This document shows positions 56,365 to 64,000 of a stretch of 64,000 nucleotides of DNA, piece after piece. The notes under the pieces were generated by a model. That model had not been told where the DNA came from. It saw nothing but the letters and a program-made list of their open reading frames with translations, and did no database searches. Made by a program: the position numbers and the translations under genes. The DNA lies in NCBI RefSeq assembly GCF_034720595.1, contig NZ_JAYESJ010000001.1:770001-834000 (forward strand), in the 5' to 3' direction. Position 1 is the first letter of the stretch. Each line of letters begins with the position of its first letter. The stretch comes from Rhizobium sp. CC-YZS058. Its GTDB lineage: Bacteria; Pseudomonadota; Alphaproteobacteria; Rhizobiales; Rhizobiaceae.

Positions 56365-57138
56365 ATGTATCTCGACAAATTCAAACTGACCGGCAAGATC
56401 GCCGTGGTCACGGGGGCTGCCCGCGGCATCGGGCTGGCCGCAGCCGAGGCGCTGGCCGAGGCGGGTGCCCTGGTGGTGCTGACCGACATGAATCCCGAGC
56501 TTCTGTCCGGCGCACTGGAAACGCTGACCGCCAAGGGCCATCGCGTTGAAGGCGAACTGCTCGATGTTACCGATCGGGCGCGGGTCGAGGCGGTGCGCGA
56601 TGCGGTGCTCGCCCGCCATGGCCGGGTGGATGTCCTGGTCAACAATGCCGGCATCGCCATCAGCAATCATCCGGCCGAGACGATGAGCGACGAGGTCTGG
56701 AACAAGGTGATCGACGTCAACCTGAACGGCGTGTTCTGGTGCTGCCGCGCCTTCGGCAAGGCCATGCTCGACAGCGGCGCCGGGTCGATCGTCAATGTCG
56801 GCTCCATGTCCGGCTTCATCGTCAACCGCCCGCAGGAGCAGGCAAACTACAACGCGTCCAAGGCGGCGGTGCACCATCTCACCCGCTCGCTCGCCGCCGA
56901 ATGGGGCGCGCGCGGCGTGCGCGTGAACGCTGTGGCTCCGACCTATATCGACACCGAAATGAACAAATATGTCTACGAGAACGAGGAGATGTATCGCCAC
57001 TGGGTGGGCGGCACGCCGATGAACCGGCTGGGCCGCACCGACGAGGTGGCCTCGGTCATCCTGTTCCTCGCCTGCGAGGCCTCCAGCCTGATGACCGGCT
57101 CGATCGTTCTGGCCGATGGGGGCTATGTATGCTGGTAG
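56365..57138 (+). CDS. SDR, galactitol/polyol dehydrogenase-like
   Basis: 257 aa. NAD motif VTGAARGIGLA (16-26), the Asp in VVLTDMNP that favours NAD over NADP, NNAGIAI, SMSGFIVNRPQ with the catalytic Ser, YNASK and a C-terminal ADGGYVCW. The SMSGxIVNRPQ stretch, the TPMNRLG segment and the final GGY-x-x-W resemble Rhodobacter galactitol dehydrogenase. Good AGGAGG site before ATG. It oxidises a sugar alcohol to a ketose that the FGGY kinase could phosphorylate. Confidence 0.88.
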   Translation: MYLDKFKLTGKIAVVTGAARGIGLAAAEALAEAGALVVLTDMNPELLSGALETLTAKGHRVEGELLDVTDRARVEAVRDAVLARHGRVDVLVNNAGIAISNHPAETMSDEVWNKVIDVNLNGVFWCCRAFGKAMLDSGAGSIVNVGSMSGFIVNRPQEQANYNASKAAVHHLTRSLAAEWGARGVRVNAVAPTYIDTEMNKYVYENEEMYRHWVGGTPMNRLGRTDEVASVILFLACEASSLMTGSIVLADGGYVCW

Positions 57139-58220
57139 ATCAGGCATCCGCCGGCCTTCTGCGCGGCGCGCGCTTTCCCGGTCGCTACATTCAGGGCGCC
57201 GGTGCCCTGGCAGAGCTCGGCCGGGAGGCCCGCGGTTTCGGCACGAAGGCCGTCGTTCTTCTCGATCGCGGCATCCACGATCTCCTGCTGCCCGCCGTCA
57301 CGGCGGCGCTGGACGGGCAGGTCGAGGCCGAGATCCTGCGCCATGGCGGCGAATGTTCCGAGGCGCAGATCGCGGTTCTGGTCGAACGCGCGACAGCGGC
57401 CGGCGCGACCCTCCTCATCGGCGCCGGCGGAGGCAAGGCGCTGGATACGGCCAAGGCCGCGGCTCGCGATCTCGGCCTGCCGGTCATCGTCGTGCCGACC
57501 ATCGCGGCCTCCGATGCGCCCTGCAGCGCCCTTGCGGTCATCTATACCGAGGACGGCGCCGTCGCCTATGACACCTTCCTCCCATCCAATCCCGATCTTG
57601 TCCTGGTCGATACGGCGCTGATCGCGCGGGCGCCGGCGCGCTTCCTGGCCGCCGGCATCGGCGATGCGCTCGCCACCTATTACGAAGCGGAGAGCTGCCG
57701 ACAGAGCGGCGCCTTCAACTGCATGGGAATGCCGGGCGTCAGCCTGGCCTATGAGGTCGCGCGGTTCTGCCGGGAGACGATCTTTGCCCATGGCGCCGCA
57801 GCGCTCGAAGACTGCGATGCCGACCGTGCGGGGCCCGCGCTGGAGCGGGTGGTCGAGGCCAATATCCTGCTTTCCGGCATCGGCTTCGAATCGGGCGGCG
57901 TGGCGGCGGCCCATGCCATTCATCACGGTCTCTGCGAGCTCGAGGACGTTCACCATCACCTCCATGGCGAGAAGGTGGCGATCGGCGTGCTGGCGGGATT
58001 GCTGCTGCACGGCGCGGAGGAGGAATTCGAGCGCGTGCGCGCCTTTTGCCGGAGCGTGCGCCTGCCGACCCGGCTCGCCGAGATCGGCATTGCAGAGGCG
58101 AGCGAGGAGAAGCTCGCCATCGTCGCCCGGCGCGCCTGCCGGGCCGGCGAAATCATCCACAATGAACCGATGCCGATCCGCGAAGAGGCCGTAATCGCGG
58201 CTCTGCGCGCCTTGATCTGA
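57129..58220 (+). CDS. iron-containing alcohol dehydrogenase, glycerol dehydrogenase-like
   Basis: 363 aa from ATG 57129, which overlaps the end of the SDR gene by 10 bases. NAD-binding GAGGGKALDTAKA near 98 (GGGxxxDxxKA), then PTIAASDAPCSA near 125. Metal ligands are Asp in GIGDALATYYEA, His in AHAIHHGL and His in HHHLHGEKVAIG, as in GldA. Class III dehydrogenase oxidising a terminal or secondary hydroxyl of a small polyol. With two SDRs and a kinase in one operon the pathway seems to need several successive oxidations. Confidence 0.9.
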   Translation: MLVDQASAGLLRGARFPGRYIQGAGALAELGREARGFGTKAVVLLDRGIHDLLLPAVTAALDGQVEAEILRHGGECSEAQIAVLVERATAAGATLLIGAGGGKALDTAKAAARDLGLPVIVVPTIAASDAPCSALAVIYTEDGAVAYDTFLPSNPDLVLVDTALIARAPARFLAAGIGDALATYYEAESCRQSGAFNCMGMPGVSLAYEVARFCRETIFAHGAAALEDCDADRAGPALERVVEANILLSGIGFESGGVAAAHAIHHGLCELEDVHHHLHGEKVAIGVLAGLLLHGAEEEFERVRAFCRSVRLPTRLAEIGIAEASEEKLAIVARRACRAGEIIHNEPMPIREEAVIAALRALI

Positions 58221-58235
58221 CTGGAGGAGCCCGAA

Positions 58236-58979
58236 ATGACCCCGACCCCCTACGCTCCCGTTTTCCTTGCCGGCAAGACGGTGCTGGTGTCCGGCGGCAC
58301 GAGCGGCATCGGCCTTGCCATCGCCAAGGGTTTTGCCTCGGCCGGTGCCAGCGTCGTGGCGACCGGCAGCTCCGCCGCCCGCCTGGATGCAGCGCGCGCC
58401 GAGGCCGGCGAAGGCCTGCGCTTCGCGCAGCTCGACGTGCGGGACGGCGCCGCCATCAGCCGGTTCATGGAGGCCTTTTCGACCCTCGATGTTCTCGTCA
58501 ACTGCCAGGGCGTTGCCCGGCCGGACCAGGAATGGGAGGAGGAAACCTTCCTCGACGTGATCGACATCAATTTGAACAGCGCCATGCGCCTGTCGCGCGT
58601 GGCCTTTCCGCTGTTGAAGGCAAGCGGCGGCAGCATCGTCATGGTCGCATCCATGCTGAGCTATCTCGCCGACAAATCGGTGCCGGCCTATACGGCCAGC
58701 AAGACCGGCATTGTCGGCCTCACCCGGGCGCTCGCCCACCAATACGGGCCCGACGGCGTCCGCGTGAATGCGATTGCGCCGGGCTATCACCGCACCGACA
58801 TGACGCGCGCGCTCTGGTCCGTGCCGGAGAGCGCAGACAGGATCGCCAAGCGCTCCGCCCTGCAGCGCTGGGGGGAGGCGGAGGATCTGGTGGGCCCGAC
58901 GCTCTTCCTCGTGTCGCCCGCAGCCGCCTTCGTCACCGGCGTCACCTTGCCGGTCGACGGCGGCTATCACAGCGGCTGA
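58236..58979 (+). CDS. SDR family oxidoreductase (last gene of the sugar/polyol operon)
   Basis: 247 aa. VSGGTSGIGLAIA (18-30) for cofactor, NCQGVARP in place of the usual NNAG, catalytic Ser in MVASMLS, YTASK and VDGGY. TGSSAARLDAA after strand 2 has no acidic residue, so NADP use is possible. It starts 15 bases after the glycerol-dehydrogenase-like gene, with GGAGG in front. Substrate unknown, probably a keto-sugar or sugar acid of the same pathway. Confidence 0.88.
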   Translation: MTPTPYAPVFLAGKTVLVSGGTSGIGLAIAKGFASAGASVVATGSSAARLDAARAEAGEGLRFAQLDVRDGAAISRFMEAFSTLDVLVNCQGVARPDQEWEEETFLDVIDINLNSAMRLSRVAFPLLKASGGSIVMVASMLSYLADKSVPAYTASKTGIVGLTRALAHQYGPDGVRVNAIAPGYHRTDMTRALWSVPESADRIAKRSALQRWGEAEDLVGPTLFLVSPAAAFVTGVTLPVDGGYHSG

Positions 58980-58998
58980 GGCACCGTCGGCCGGTGCC
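58980..58998. terminator. terminator hairpin between the SDR and cheW
   Basis: GGCACCG (58980-58986) pairs perfectly with CGGTGCC (58992-58998) immediately after the SDR stop, between convergent genes. No T run follows. Confidence 0.45.
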
Positions 58999-59007
58999 GG
59001 ATCGCCG

Positions 59008-59481
59008 TCAGACCATCTCGCCCCAGGCCGCGGCGCTGTCGACAGAGAAGATCGATTCCAGGTTGAGGAAGCAGATCATGTCCTTGTCGCGGGCAAAGAC
59101 GCCTTCGGCATAGCCCATCGCGGTCTCGGCGGCGGCGGGAATCGGCTGCAAATCGCTGGAGGCGATCGTCAGGATGTCCGAAACCCGGTCGACCATCATG
59201 CCGATCGTGTTGCCGTGGACGCTGGTGACGACGATGGCGCTGCGCTCGGAGGTCTGGGCCGGCGGCATGCCGAGCTTCATCGCCAGGTCGACGATCGGGA
59301 TCACCGTGCCGCGCAGGTTCATGACGCCCATCACCTCGGGTGACGTATGGGGCAGAGGCGTCACCGGCGCCCAGCCGCGGATCTCGCGAATGGCGACGGT
59401 GCGCACGCAGAACAGCTGGCCGTGCAGCATGAAGGCGATGATTTCCAAAGCATCGCCCGCCTGTTGGTAGATGACGTTCAT
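59008..59481 (-). CDS. cheW: chemotaxis coupling protein CheW
   Basis: 157 aa from ATG 59481, preceded by GGAAGGAA and overlapping the chemoreceptor stop by one base (TGATG). Two SH3-like halves: EIIAFMLHGQLFCVRTVAIREI, then MGVMNLRGTVIPIVDLAMKLG with the RG-x-x-IPI-x-DL motif that CheW uses to bridge receptor and CheA, and MVDRVSDILTI. It is coupled to one receptor gene and lies far from any cheA gene in this window, so it may serve that receptor or an accessory array. Confidence 0.94.
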   Translation of the reverse strand: MNVIYQQAGDALEIIAFMLHGQLFCVRTVAIREIRGWAPVTPLPHTSPEVMGVMNLRGTVIPIVDLAMKLGMPPAQTSERSAIVVTSVHGNTIGMMVDRVSDILTIASSDLQPIPAAAETAMGYAEGVFARDKDMICFLNLESIFSVDSAAAWGEMV

Positions 59482-61415
59482 CAGAATTCCTTCCATTCGC
59501 TGGCGTGATGATCCACGGCAGCCGTGCCGGAGAACGCCGAGGCGATCTTCCTGCCAAGCGCCTTGACGGGAGAGGGGGCAGGCGATTCGCGCCCGGTCGC
59601 TTCACGCGGCGTGGCGGGAACGACGCCTTGGCCGAGGCGGAACTGCGACAGGAGCTGGTTGAGCGAGCTCACCTCCTTGGCCAGGCGATGGCTGGCCGCC
59701 GTCGATTCCTGCACCATGGCTGCGTTCTTCTGCGTGTCCTGGTCCATCTGGTTTACGGCCGAGTTGATCTGCTGGAGGCCGGAGGCCTGCTCCTGCGCGG
59801 CCTCGACGATGGCCGAGACGTGGCGGTTGATCTCCTGCACTTCGGAGACGATCGTCTCCAGGGCGCGGCCGGTGTCGCCGACAAGCTGCACGCCTTCCTG
59901 TACTTGCGCATTGGAGGTGGTGATCAGCGCCTTGATTTCCTTGGCGGCATTGGCGGAACGCTGGGCGAGTTCGCGCACCTCCTGCGCCACGACGGCGAAA
60001 CCCTTTCCGGCTTCGCCGGCGCGGGCTGCCTCGACGCCGGCATTGAGCGCAAGCAGGTTCGTCTGGAAGGCGATCTCGTCGATCACGCCGATGATGTTGG
60101 AGATCTCGCCGGAGGATTTGGCGATCTGCTCCATCGCACCGACCGCACGGCGGACGACCTCGCCGGATTGCTCGGCGCCGGTCTTGGCGCGGGCCACGAT
60201 ATGGCCGGCCTCGCGGGCCCGCTTGGTGGAGTCCTGCACCGTGGTGGTGATCTCCTCCAAGGCGGCCGCGGTTTCCTCGACGGCGGCAGCCTGCTGCTCG
60301 GTCCGCTTGGCGAGGTCGTCGGCGGCCGACTTGATCTCGACCGTGCCCGTATCGATGCCCCGGGCGTTTTCGGCAACACGCGTCAGCGCATCCTGCAGCT
60401 TCTCGGCGGAATGGTTGAAGTCCTTGCGCACCACGTCGAGCGCGCCGGCGAATGACTGCTGAAGACGAAAGGACACATCGCCCTCGGCGAGCTTGGAAAG
60501 CCCGGTGGCAAGACTGTCGATCGCGGTCTGCACCTCGGCAGCCTCGCGCGCCTTCTGCGCATCGCGCTCGATCCGCTCCTTCTCGGACAGGGTCCGGCCC
60601 GCCTCCGTTTCGCGCTCCAGCCGGATGCGCTCCAGCGCGCTCTCGCGGAAGACCTGCACGGCCTTGGCCATGCGCCCCACCTCGTCGCGCCGCTCGAGCC
60701 CGTCGATCGGAGCTGCGGTCTCGCCGCCGGCAAGCGTGGTCATCCGCTCGCAGATCCGGGCGATCGGCCCGACGATGCCCTTGGCGGAAACGACGAGGGC
60801 AGCAAGAATTCCGACCAGGAAGGTCAGTCCGATCGCGATCAGCGAGACGGTGATGGTGGATTGGGTGCGCTGGGAAAGGGTCTGGCTTTCCTCGGCGATC
60901 CGCGTGGCGGAGCTGTTGACGAGCTTGGTGATGTCGTCGGTCAGGGACGCGATTTCTGCATCCGCCTTCGACAAAGTTTCGCGCAATTCGTTGTCGCGCG
61001 ATGCCTTGGCCAGTTCGACGGCGCTGTCCGTGAGCGTGACCACGGATTTTGTCTTGTCGATAAGATCCCCGATCTGCGGCTCGAGTTCCGGCAGGAGCGT
61101 CTTTGCGTTATCCAGGCGTTGGAACAGCAGCTCCCGCAGCTTGCCATAGTCTTCGAGCGAGGACACGAACGCTTTGTCCTGGGGCGCATAGGCCATCATC
61201 TTGTAGGCGTCGTAGGCAACGCTCTGGAGGTTTCGGTTCGCGCGCGCCAGTTCGACGAGAGCGGCATTGTCTTCGGCGATGAATGCAAAATAGGCATTGT
61301 CGGCCGCCTTGAACCGCAACGAGAGAAACCCGGCGGCCGCCAGTCCAACCAAGCAGAGCGGAAGGATCAAGGAGAGAATTTTCGTGCGGATGCTGGCATT
61401 GCGAAGGAACGACAT
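59481..61415 (-). CDS. methyl-accepting chemotaxis protein paired with CheW
   Basis: 644 aa. Membrane helices at about 12-33 and 190-213 bracket a periplasmic helical-bundle sensor of about 155 residues. HAMP at about 213-268, a linker region, then the receptor hairpin with [16 protein letters not shown] at about 455. The end SEWKEF is a WxxF-type tether for CheR/CheB. Followed by cheW with translational coupling. The sensor domain has no motif that reveals its ligand. Confidence 0.93.
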   Translation of the reverse strand: MSFLRNASIRTKILSLILPLCLVGLAAAGFLSLRFKAADNAYFAFIAEDNAALVELARANRNLQSVAYDAYKMMAYAPQDKAFVSSLEDYGKLRELLFQRLDNAKTLLPELEPQIGDLIDKTKSVVTLTDSAVELAKASRDNELRETLSKADAEIASLTDDITKLVNSSATRIAEESQTLSQRTQSTITVSLIAIGLTFLVGILAALVVSAKGIVGPIARICERMTTLAGGETAAPIDGLERRDEVGRMAKAVQVFRESALERIRLERETEAGRTLSEKERIERDAQKAREAAEVQTAIDSLATGLSKLAEGDVSFRLQQSFAGALDVVRKDFNHSAEKLQDALTRVAENARGIDTGTVEIKSAADDLAKRTEQQAAAVEETAAALEEITTTVQDSTKRAREAGHIVARAKTGAEQSGEVVRRAVGAMEQIAKSSGEISNIIGVIDEIAFQTNLLALNAGVEAARAGEAGKGFAVVAQEVRELAQRSANAAKEIKALITTSNAQVQEGVQLVGDTGRALETIVSEVQEINRHVSAIVEAAQEQASGLQQINSAVNQMDQDTQKNAAMVQESTAASHRLAKEVSSLNQLLSQFRLGQGVVPATPREATGRESPAPSPVKALGRKIASAFSGTAAVDHHASEWKEF

Positions 61416-61787
61416 GGTGGACCTTTCCCAAGACTGGCGAGGGCCTGCTTTGCAGGGCCTGCGTGCAAGAGTGGAAATTGCGTGTGAACATCCGCCTCAT
61501 GCGGATCGCCTCAGGCGCCCCAACTGAGCGCCAGCTCGGCGATTGGAGACACTCCTCCCGACTTCGCCATTCCCATTTTATTTTCATGGAAACTAAAATA
61601 CACTTAATATTCGAGAAGGCTTTTATAGAAGACGTTCATGGTGGCGGGCGACTGTTTCGCCCTCGCAAGTCTCGACGCCCGCAGATACGTTTCGAGCGAG
61701 CATGGACACGCTCCATGCTCGCTCGCGGTCTCTTCCATTCTCTGCCGTTCCGGTCATTCGCTCTGACGCTGCGATGGCGCAGATCGC
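61416..61787. other. chemoreceptor upstream region with a long hairpin
   Basis: 372 bases without a gene. An AT-rich block at 61571-61630 is the likely promoter of the leftward receptor gene. See the separate hairpin at 61693-61725. Nothing else is recognised. Confidence 0.45.
61693..61725. terminator. 14-bp perfect hairpin downstream of the aldo/keto reductase
   Basis: CGAGCGAGCATGGA (61693-61706) and TCCATGCTCGCTCG (61712-61725) form a perfect stem with a 5-base loop, about 63 bases after the reductase stop. There is no T tract on the minus strand, so it is a rho-assisted terminator, an mRNA-stabilising stem or a small extragenic repeat. Confidence 0.5.
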
Positions 61788-62858
61788 TTAGGATCTCGCT
61801 GCGACGCTCTGCGTGCCGTGGATCAATTGCCGGACCATGGGGCGCTCGATGAAGCGATGCGGGAAGATCGGCGCCGGGCGGCTGGCGGCGTCGAGGCGCG
61901 CGATGTGATCGTCGCTCAATGTCAGAGCCAGCGCGCCGAAATTGTCTTCCGCCTGCTTCAGCGTCCGAGCGCCCATCACCGGGGCGGTGACGGCCGGGTT
62001 CAGAAGCGTCCAGGCCAGCGCCACCTGCGAACGGCTGGCGCCGGTTTCCGCGGCAATCGTTCCGACGACCTCGGCGATGTCGAGCGAGCGCTGGTTCAGA
62101 TGGCCGGTCGAGGCGATGACGCCCTTGCGCTCGGTCGAAACATCGGCGCCATTCTCGTCGGAAAGATCGGCGGTCGAATATTTCCCGGTCAGGATGCCGC
62201 CTCCAAGCGGCGACCAGGGCAGAACGCCAAGCCCCAGCGCTTGCGCCATCGGCATCAGCTCATGCTCGACCGTGCGCTCGACCAGGCTATATTCGATCTG
62301 CAGCGCCACCAGCGGCGACCAGCCCCGCAAGTCCGCCAGCGTCTGCATCTCGGCAATGCGCCAGGCCGGCGTGTTGCAGATGCCGAGATAGGCCACCTTG
62401 CCGGCCCGAACCAGATCGTCGAGCGCGCGCATCACTTCGTCGGGACGGGTGGTGAAGTCCCAAGCGTGAATGTAGAGCAGGTCGATCCGGTCGGTGTCGA
62501 GCTGGCGCAGGCTCGTCTCCACGGAGCGCTGCATGTTCAGCCGGTGATTGCCGCCGGCATTGATGTTGGCCGGATCGCGCGCCATGGTGAATTTCGTGGC
62601 GAGCACGATCCGCTCGCGCTTGTCCTTGATGAAACCGCCGAGGATGCGCTCCGAGGCGCCATTGGTGTAATTGACGGCCGTATCCACGAAATTGCCGCCG
62701 CGATCCACATAGGCGTCGAAGATCCGGCGTGCCTCGCCTTCCTCCGCTCCCCAGCCCCAGTCGGAGCCAAAGGTCATGGTGCCGAGGGCAAGCGGCGAAA
62801 CCCGCATGCCTGAACGGCCGAGCAGGCGGTAGTCGGTCAGCGAGTGGGGTGAGTTCAT
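61788..62858 (-). CDS. aldo/keto reductase
   Basis: 356 aa TIM-barrel NADPH oxidoreductase. The tetrad is visible: Asp and Tyr in FVDTAVNYTNG (about 56-66), Lys in LATKFTM and His in LLYIHAWD (about 132). Cofactor contacts SQVALAWTLLNPAVTAPVMGARTLKQ lie in the C-terminal third. Members reduce aldehydes, methylglyoxal or sugar ketones. It is downstream of the Atu4866-type gene and probably belongs to the unit controlled by the divergent AraC gene. Confidence 0.92.
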   Translation of the reverse strand: MNSPHSLTDYRLLGRSGMRVSPLALGTMTFGSDWGWGAEEGEARRIFDAYVDRGGNFVDTAVNYTNGASERILGGFIKDKRERIVLATKFTMARDPANINAGGNHRLNMQRSVETSLRQLDTDRIDLLYIHAWDFTTRPDEVMRALDDLVRAGKVAYLGICNTPAWRIAEMQTLADLRGWSPLVALQIEYSLVERTVEHELMPMAQALGLGVLPWSPLGGGILTGKYSTADLSDENGADVSTERKGVIASTGHLNQRSLDIAEVVGTIAAETGASRSQVALAWTLLNPAVTAPVMGARTLKQAEDNFGALALTLSDDHIARLDAASRPAPIFPHRFIERPMVRQLIHGTQSVAARS

Positions 62859-62957
62859 GCTTGTGTCTCCTGATCAAGCGAAGCCGGGTTTTCCTGCCGG
62901 CTCTTTCTGTATGGGGCAGTGGCGGGGCGGGTTGTCCGATCCTCCACGCGGAGGCTG

Positions 62958-63320
62958 TCAGCGCTGGCGGAAGAAGATCATGCCGCCATGGTGCAGTTCA
63001 TCCTCGCTGACGAAGGTGCCGTCGGCGGTGAAGCCGGTGTCGTCCCAATAGTTGATATGGGTGCCGCGGACCTCGTAGCGGCCCTGATAGGCGCTCTGCC
63101 GCGCGCCGCGCGCTTCGTCGTAGCGGCCGTTAGCCAGCAGTTCCTGGCGGATCCGCCCGTCGGCGGTGACCCACATTCCGACATAGGGATGCTGCGGTCG
63201 GGCCGGCCCTTGCGTCGGGCTTGCCACGACGGCGGCTGCGGCAGCATCGGGCGTGGCGATCGTTGCATCGCCGGTCAGGACGGCGCCGAGTGCGGCGAGC
63301 ATCTGGGCTTTGGTCTTCAT
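62958..63320 (-). CDS. Atu4866-domain secreted protein
   Basis: 120 aa from ATG 63320 with AAGGGAGA in front; the longer frame upstream has no good start. Residues 1-34 look like a weak signal peptide with an alanine-rich end. The rest follows the Atu4866 family of Agrobacterium: HPYVGMWVTADGRIRQELL, GRYDEARG, YQGRYEVRGTHINYWDDTGF and DELHHGGMIFFR, a small beta-barrel of unknown function. Found beside AraC and aldo/keto reductase genes in related bacteria, so it may take part in the same stress or aldehyde response. Confidence 0.82.
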   Translation of the reverse strand: MKTKAQMLAALGAVLTGDATIATPDAAAAAVVASPTQGPARPQHPYVGMWVTADGRIRQELLANGRYDEARGARQSAYQGRYEVRGTHINYWDDTGFTADGTFVSEDELHHGGMIFFRQR

Positions 63321-63536
63321 GGCACGTCTCCCTTGGGTCATCGCCAGAGCGAGCAGAGGCTGCCGGCGGTGGGGCTTGGCGCATCCGGTGGGCTTGTCGG
63401 CTCCACCCGGCTGCCCCAGCTTTATCGCGCCTTCCGGTCTTCGGGCGGTAGCGCCATCCTCCGCGCTTCTTGCCCGATCGTCCAAGGATCGTGCCGGTCC
63501 GCTATCGGAGGGACAGTCCGCATGAGAGAAGGGGCC

Positions 63537-64000
63537 ATGACCGATCAAGAGACCATCATCGCGCTCATCAGCCGCCATGCGCCACGCGACGGCACCGTCG
63601 AGACCGCCGTGCCCGGGCTCAAGCTGATCCGCTGTTCGCAGCCGACGCTGCCCATGCCGGTCATCTACGAGCCGACGCTCTGCCTGGTGGCGCAGGGGCG
63701 CAAGCAGGCCATGCTCGGCAAGACGGCCTTCGTCTACGACCGGGCGCGCTATCTGATCGCCTCGGTGGATCTGCCGGTCATGGGGTCGGTGGTCGAGGCG
63801 AGCGCCGAGGCGCCCTATCTCTGCCTGCAGCTCGATCTCGATACGGTGGAGCTCGCCGAGCTGGCGATCCGCTATCCGCCGAAGGAGGCGCCGCGGCCGC
63901 GGGCCCTGAGCGGCTTGCTGCTCCATGATGTCGATTCCGGTGTCGTCGAGGCCGCGGTTCGGCTGTTGCGGCTGCTAGACCGGCCGGAGGATATCGACGC
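63537..64000 (+). CDS. AraC family transcriptional regulator, N-terminal part (cut by window edge)
   Basis: About 154 codons from ATG 63537 (GAGAAGGGG before it; in-frame ATG 63522 is possible) to the right edge. It matches the AraC_N domain: TAVPGLKLIRCSQPTLPMPVIYEPTLCLVAQGRKQ, then RYLIASVDLPVMGSV and LCLQLDLD. The DNA-binding half lies outside the window. Divergent from the Atu4866-type gene across 216 bases, the usual layout for a regulator controlling that gene and the aldo/keto reductase. Confidence 0.88.
   Translation, partial: MTDQETIIALISRHAPRDGTVETAVPGLKLIRCSQPTLPMPVIYEPTLCLVAQGRKQAMLGKTAFVYDRARYLIASVDLPVMGSVVEASAEAPYLCLQLDLDTVELAELAIRYPPKEAPRPRALSGLLLHDVDSGVVEAAVRLLRLLDRPEDID

Overview
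The window is GC-rich, densely coded DNA of an alphaproteobacterium, most likely a plant-associated member of the Rhizobiaceae (Agrobacterium/Rhizobium group). The signs are the order 23S-5S-tRNA-fMet at the left end, many ABC, TRAP and oxidoreductase genes in long ATGA-coupled operons, an Atu4866-domain protein, chemoreceptors ending in a WxxF tether, and a LuxR solo with the residue signature of regulators that sense plant compounds. No phage, insertion sequence or CRISPR array was seen. Gene names rest on motifs read by eye, not on database searches.

Layout. 1-2265: 3' part of 23S rRNA, 5S rRNA and initiator tRNA. 2673-10905 (minus): eight-gene operon for a purine-like compound: stand-alone Rieske protein, Rieske-less oxygenase core, GST-like protein, 8-oxoguanine-deaminase-like amidohydrolase and a complete BMP-type nucleoside/nucleobase ABC transporter. 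11076-16485: non-phosphorylating L-fucose/L-fuconate pathway (lactonase, dehydratase, SDR dehydrogenase, diketo-acid hydrolase) with an IclR regulator and a degenerate acylphosphatase. 16598-17806: divergent HxlR regulator and SDR. 17975-27444: peptide island: D-aminopeptidase, dipeptide-type ABC transporter and two proline-iminopeptidase-like hydrolases around a PipR/OryR-type LuxR solo, with two matching 18-bp operator candidates. 27625-29705: GGDEF-EAL protein coupled to a BLUF blue-light sensor. 30560-41655: hexuronate/unsaturated-uronate catabolism: divergent uxaC-TRAP-GntR-kduI-Gfo/Idh and uxuB-(uxuA::SDR fusion)-kdgF operons around one inverted-repeat operator. 43055-44995: chemoreceptor. 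45315-58979: two divergent operons for an unidentified sugar or polyol: RpiR regulator, MBL hydrolase, two dehydrogenases, KDPG aldolase and cupin isomerase on the left; Rbs-type ABC transporter, FGGY kinase, HAD phosphatase, two SDRs and a glycerol-dehydrogenase-like enzyme on the right. 59008-61415: chemoreceptor-CheW pair. 61788-64000: aldo/keto reductase, Atu4866-domain protein and a truncated AraC regulator.

The genes fit a rhizosphere scavenger: each catabolic block pairs uptake, enzymes and its own regulator, and chemoreceptors lie between the blocks. The most unusual items are the reciprocally split Rieske oxygenase with a GST-like partner, reminiscent of the caffeine N7-demethylase NdmCDE; the in-frame fusion of mannonate dehydratase to a KduD-like SDR; and the complete PipR-like peptide-sensing module with visible operator repeats.
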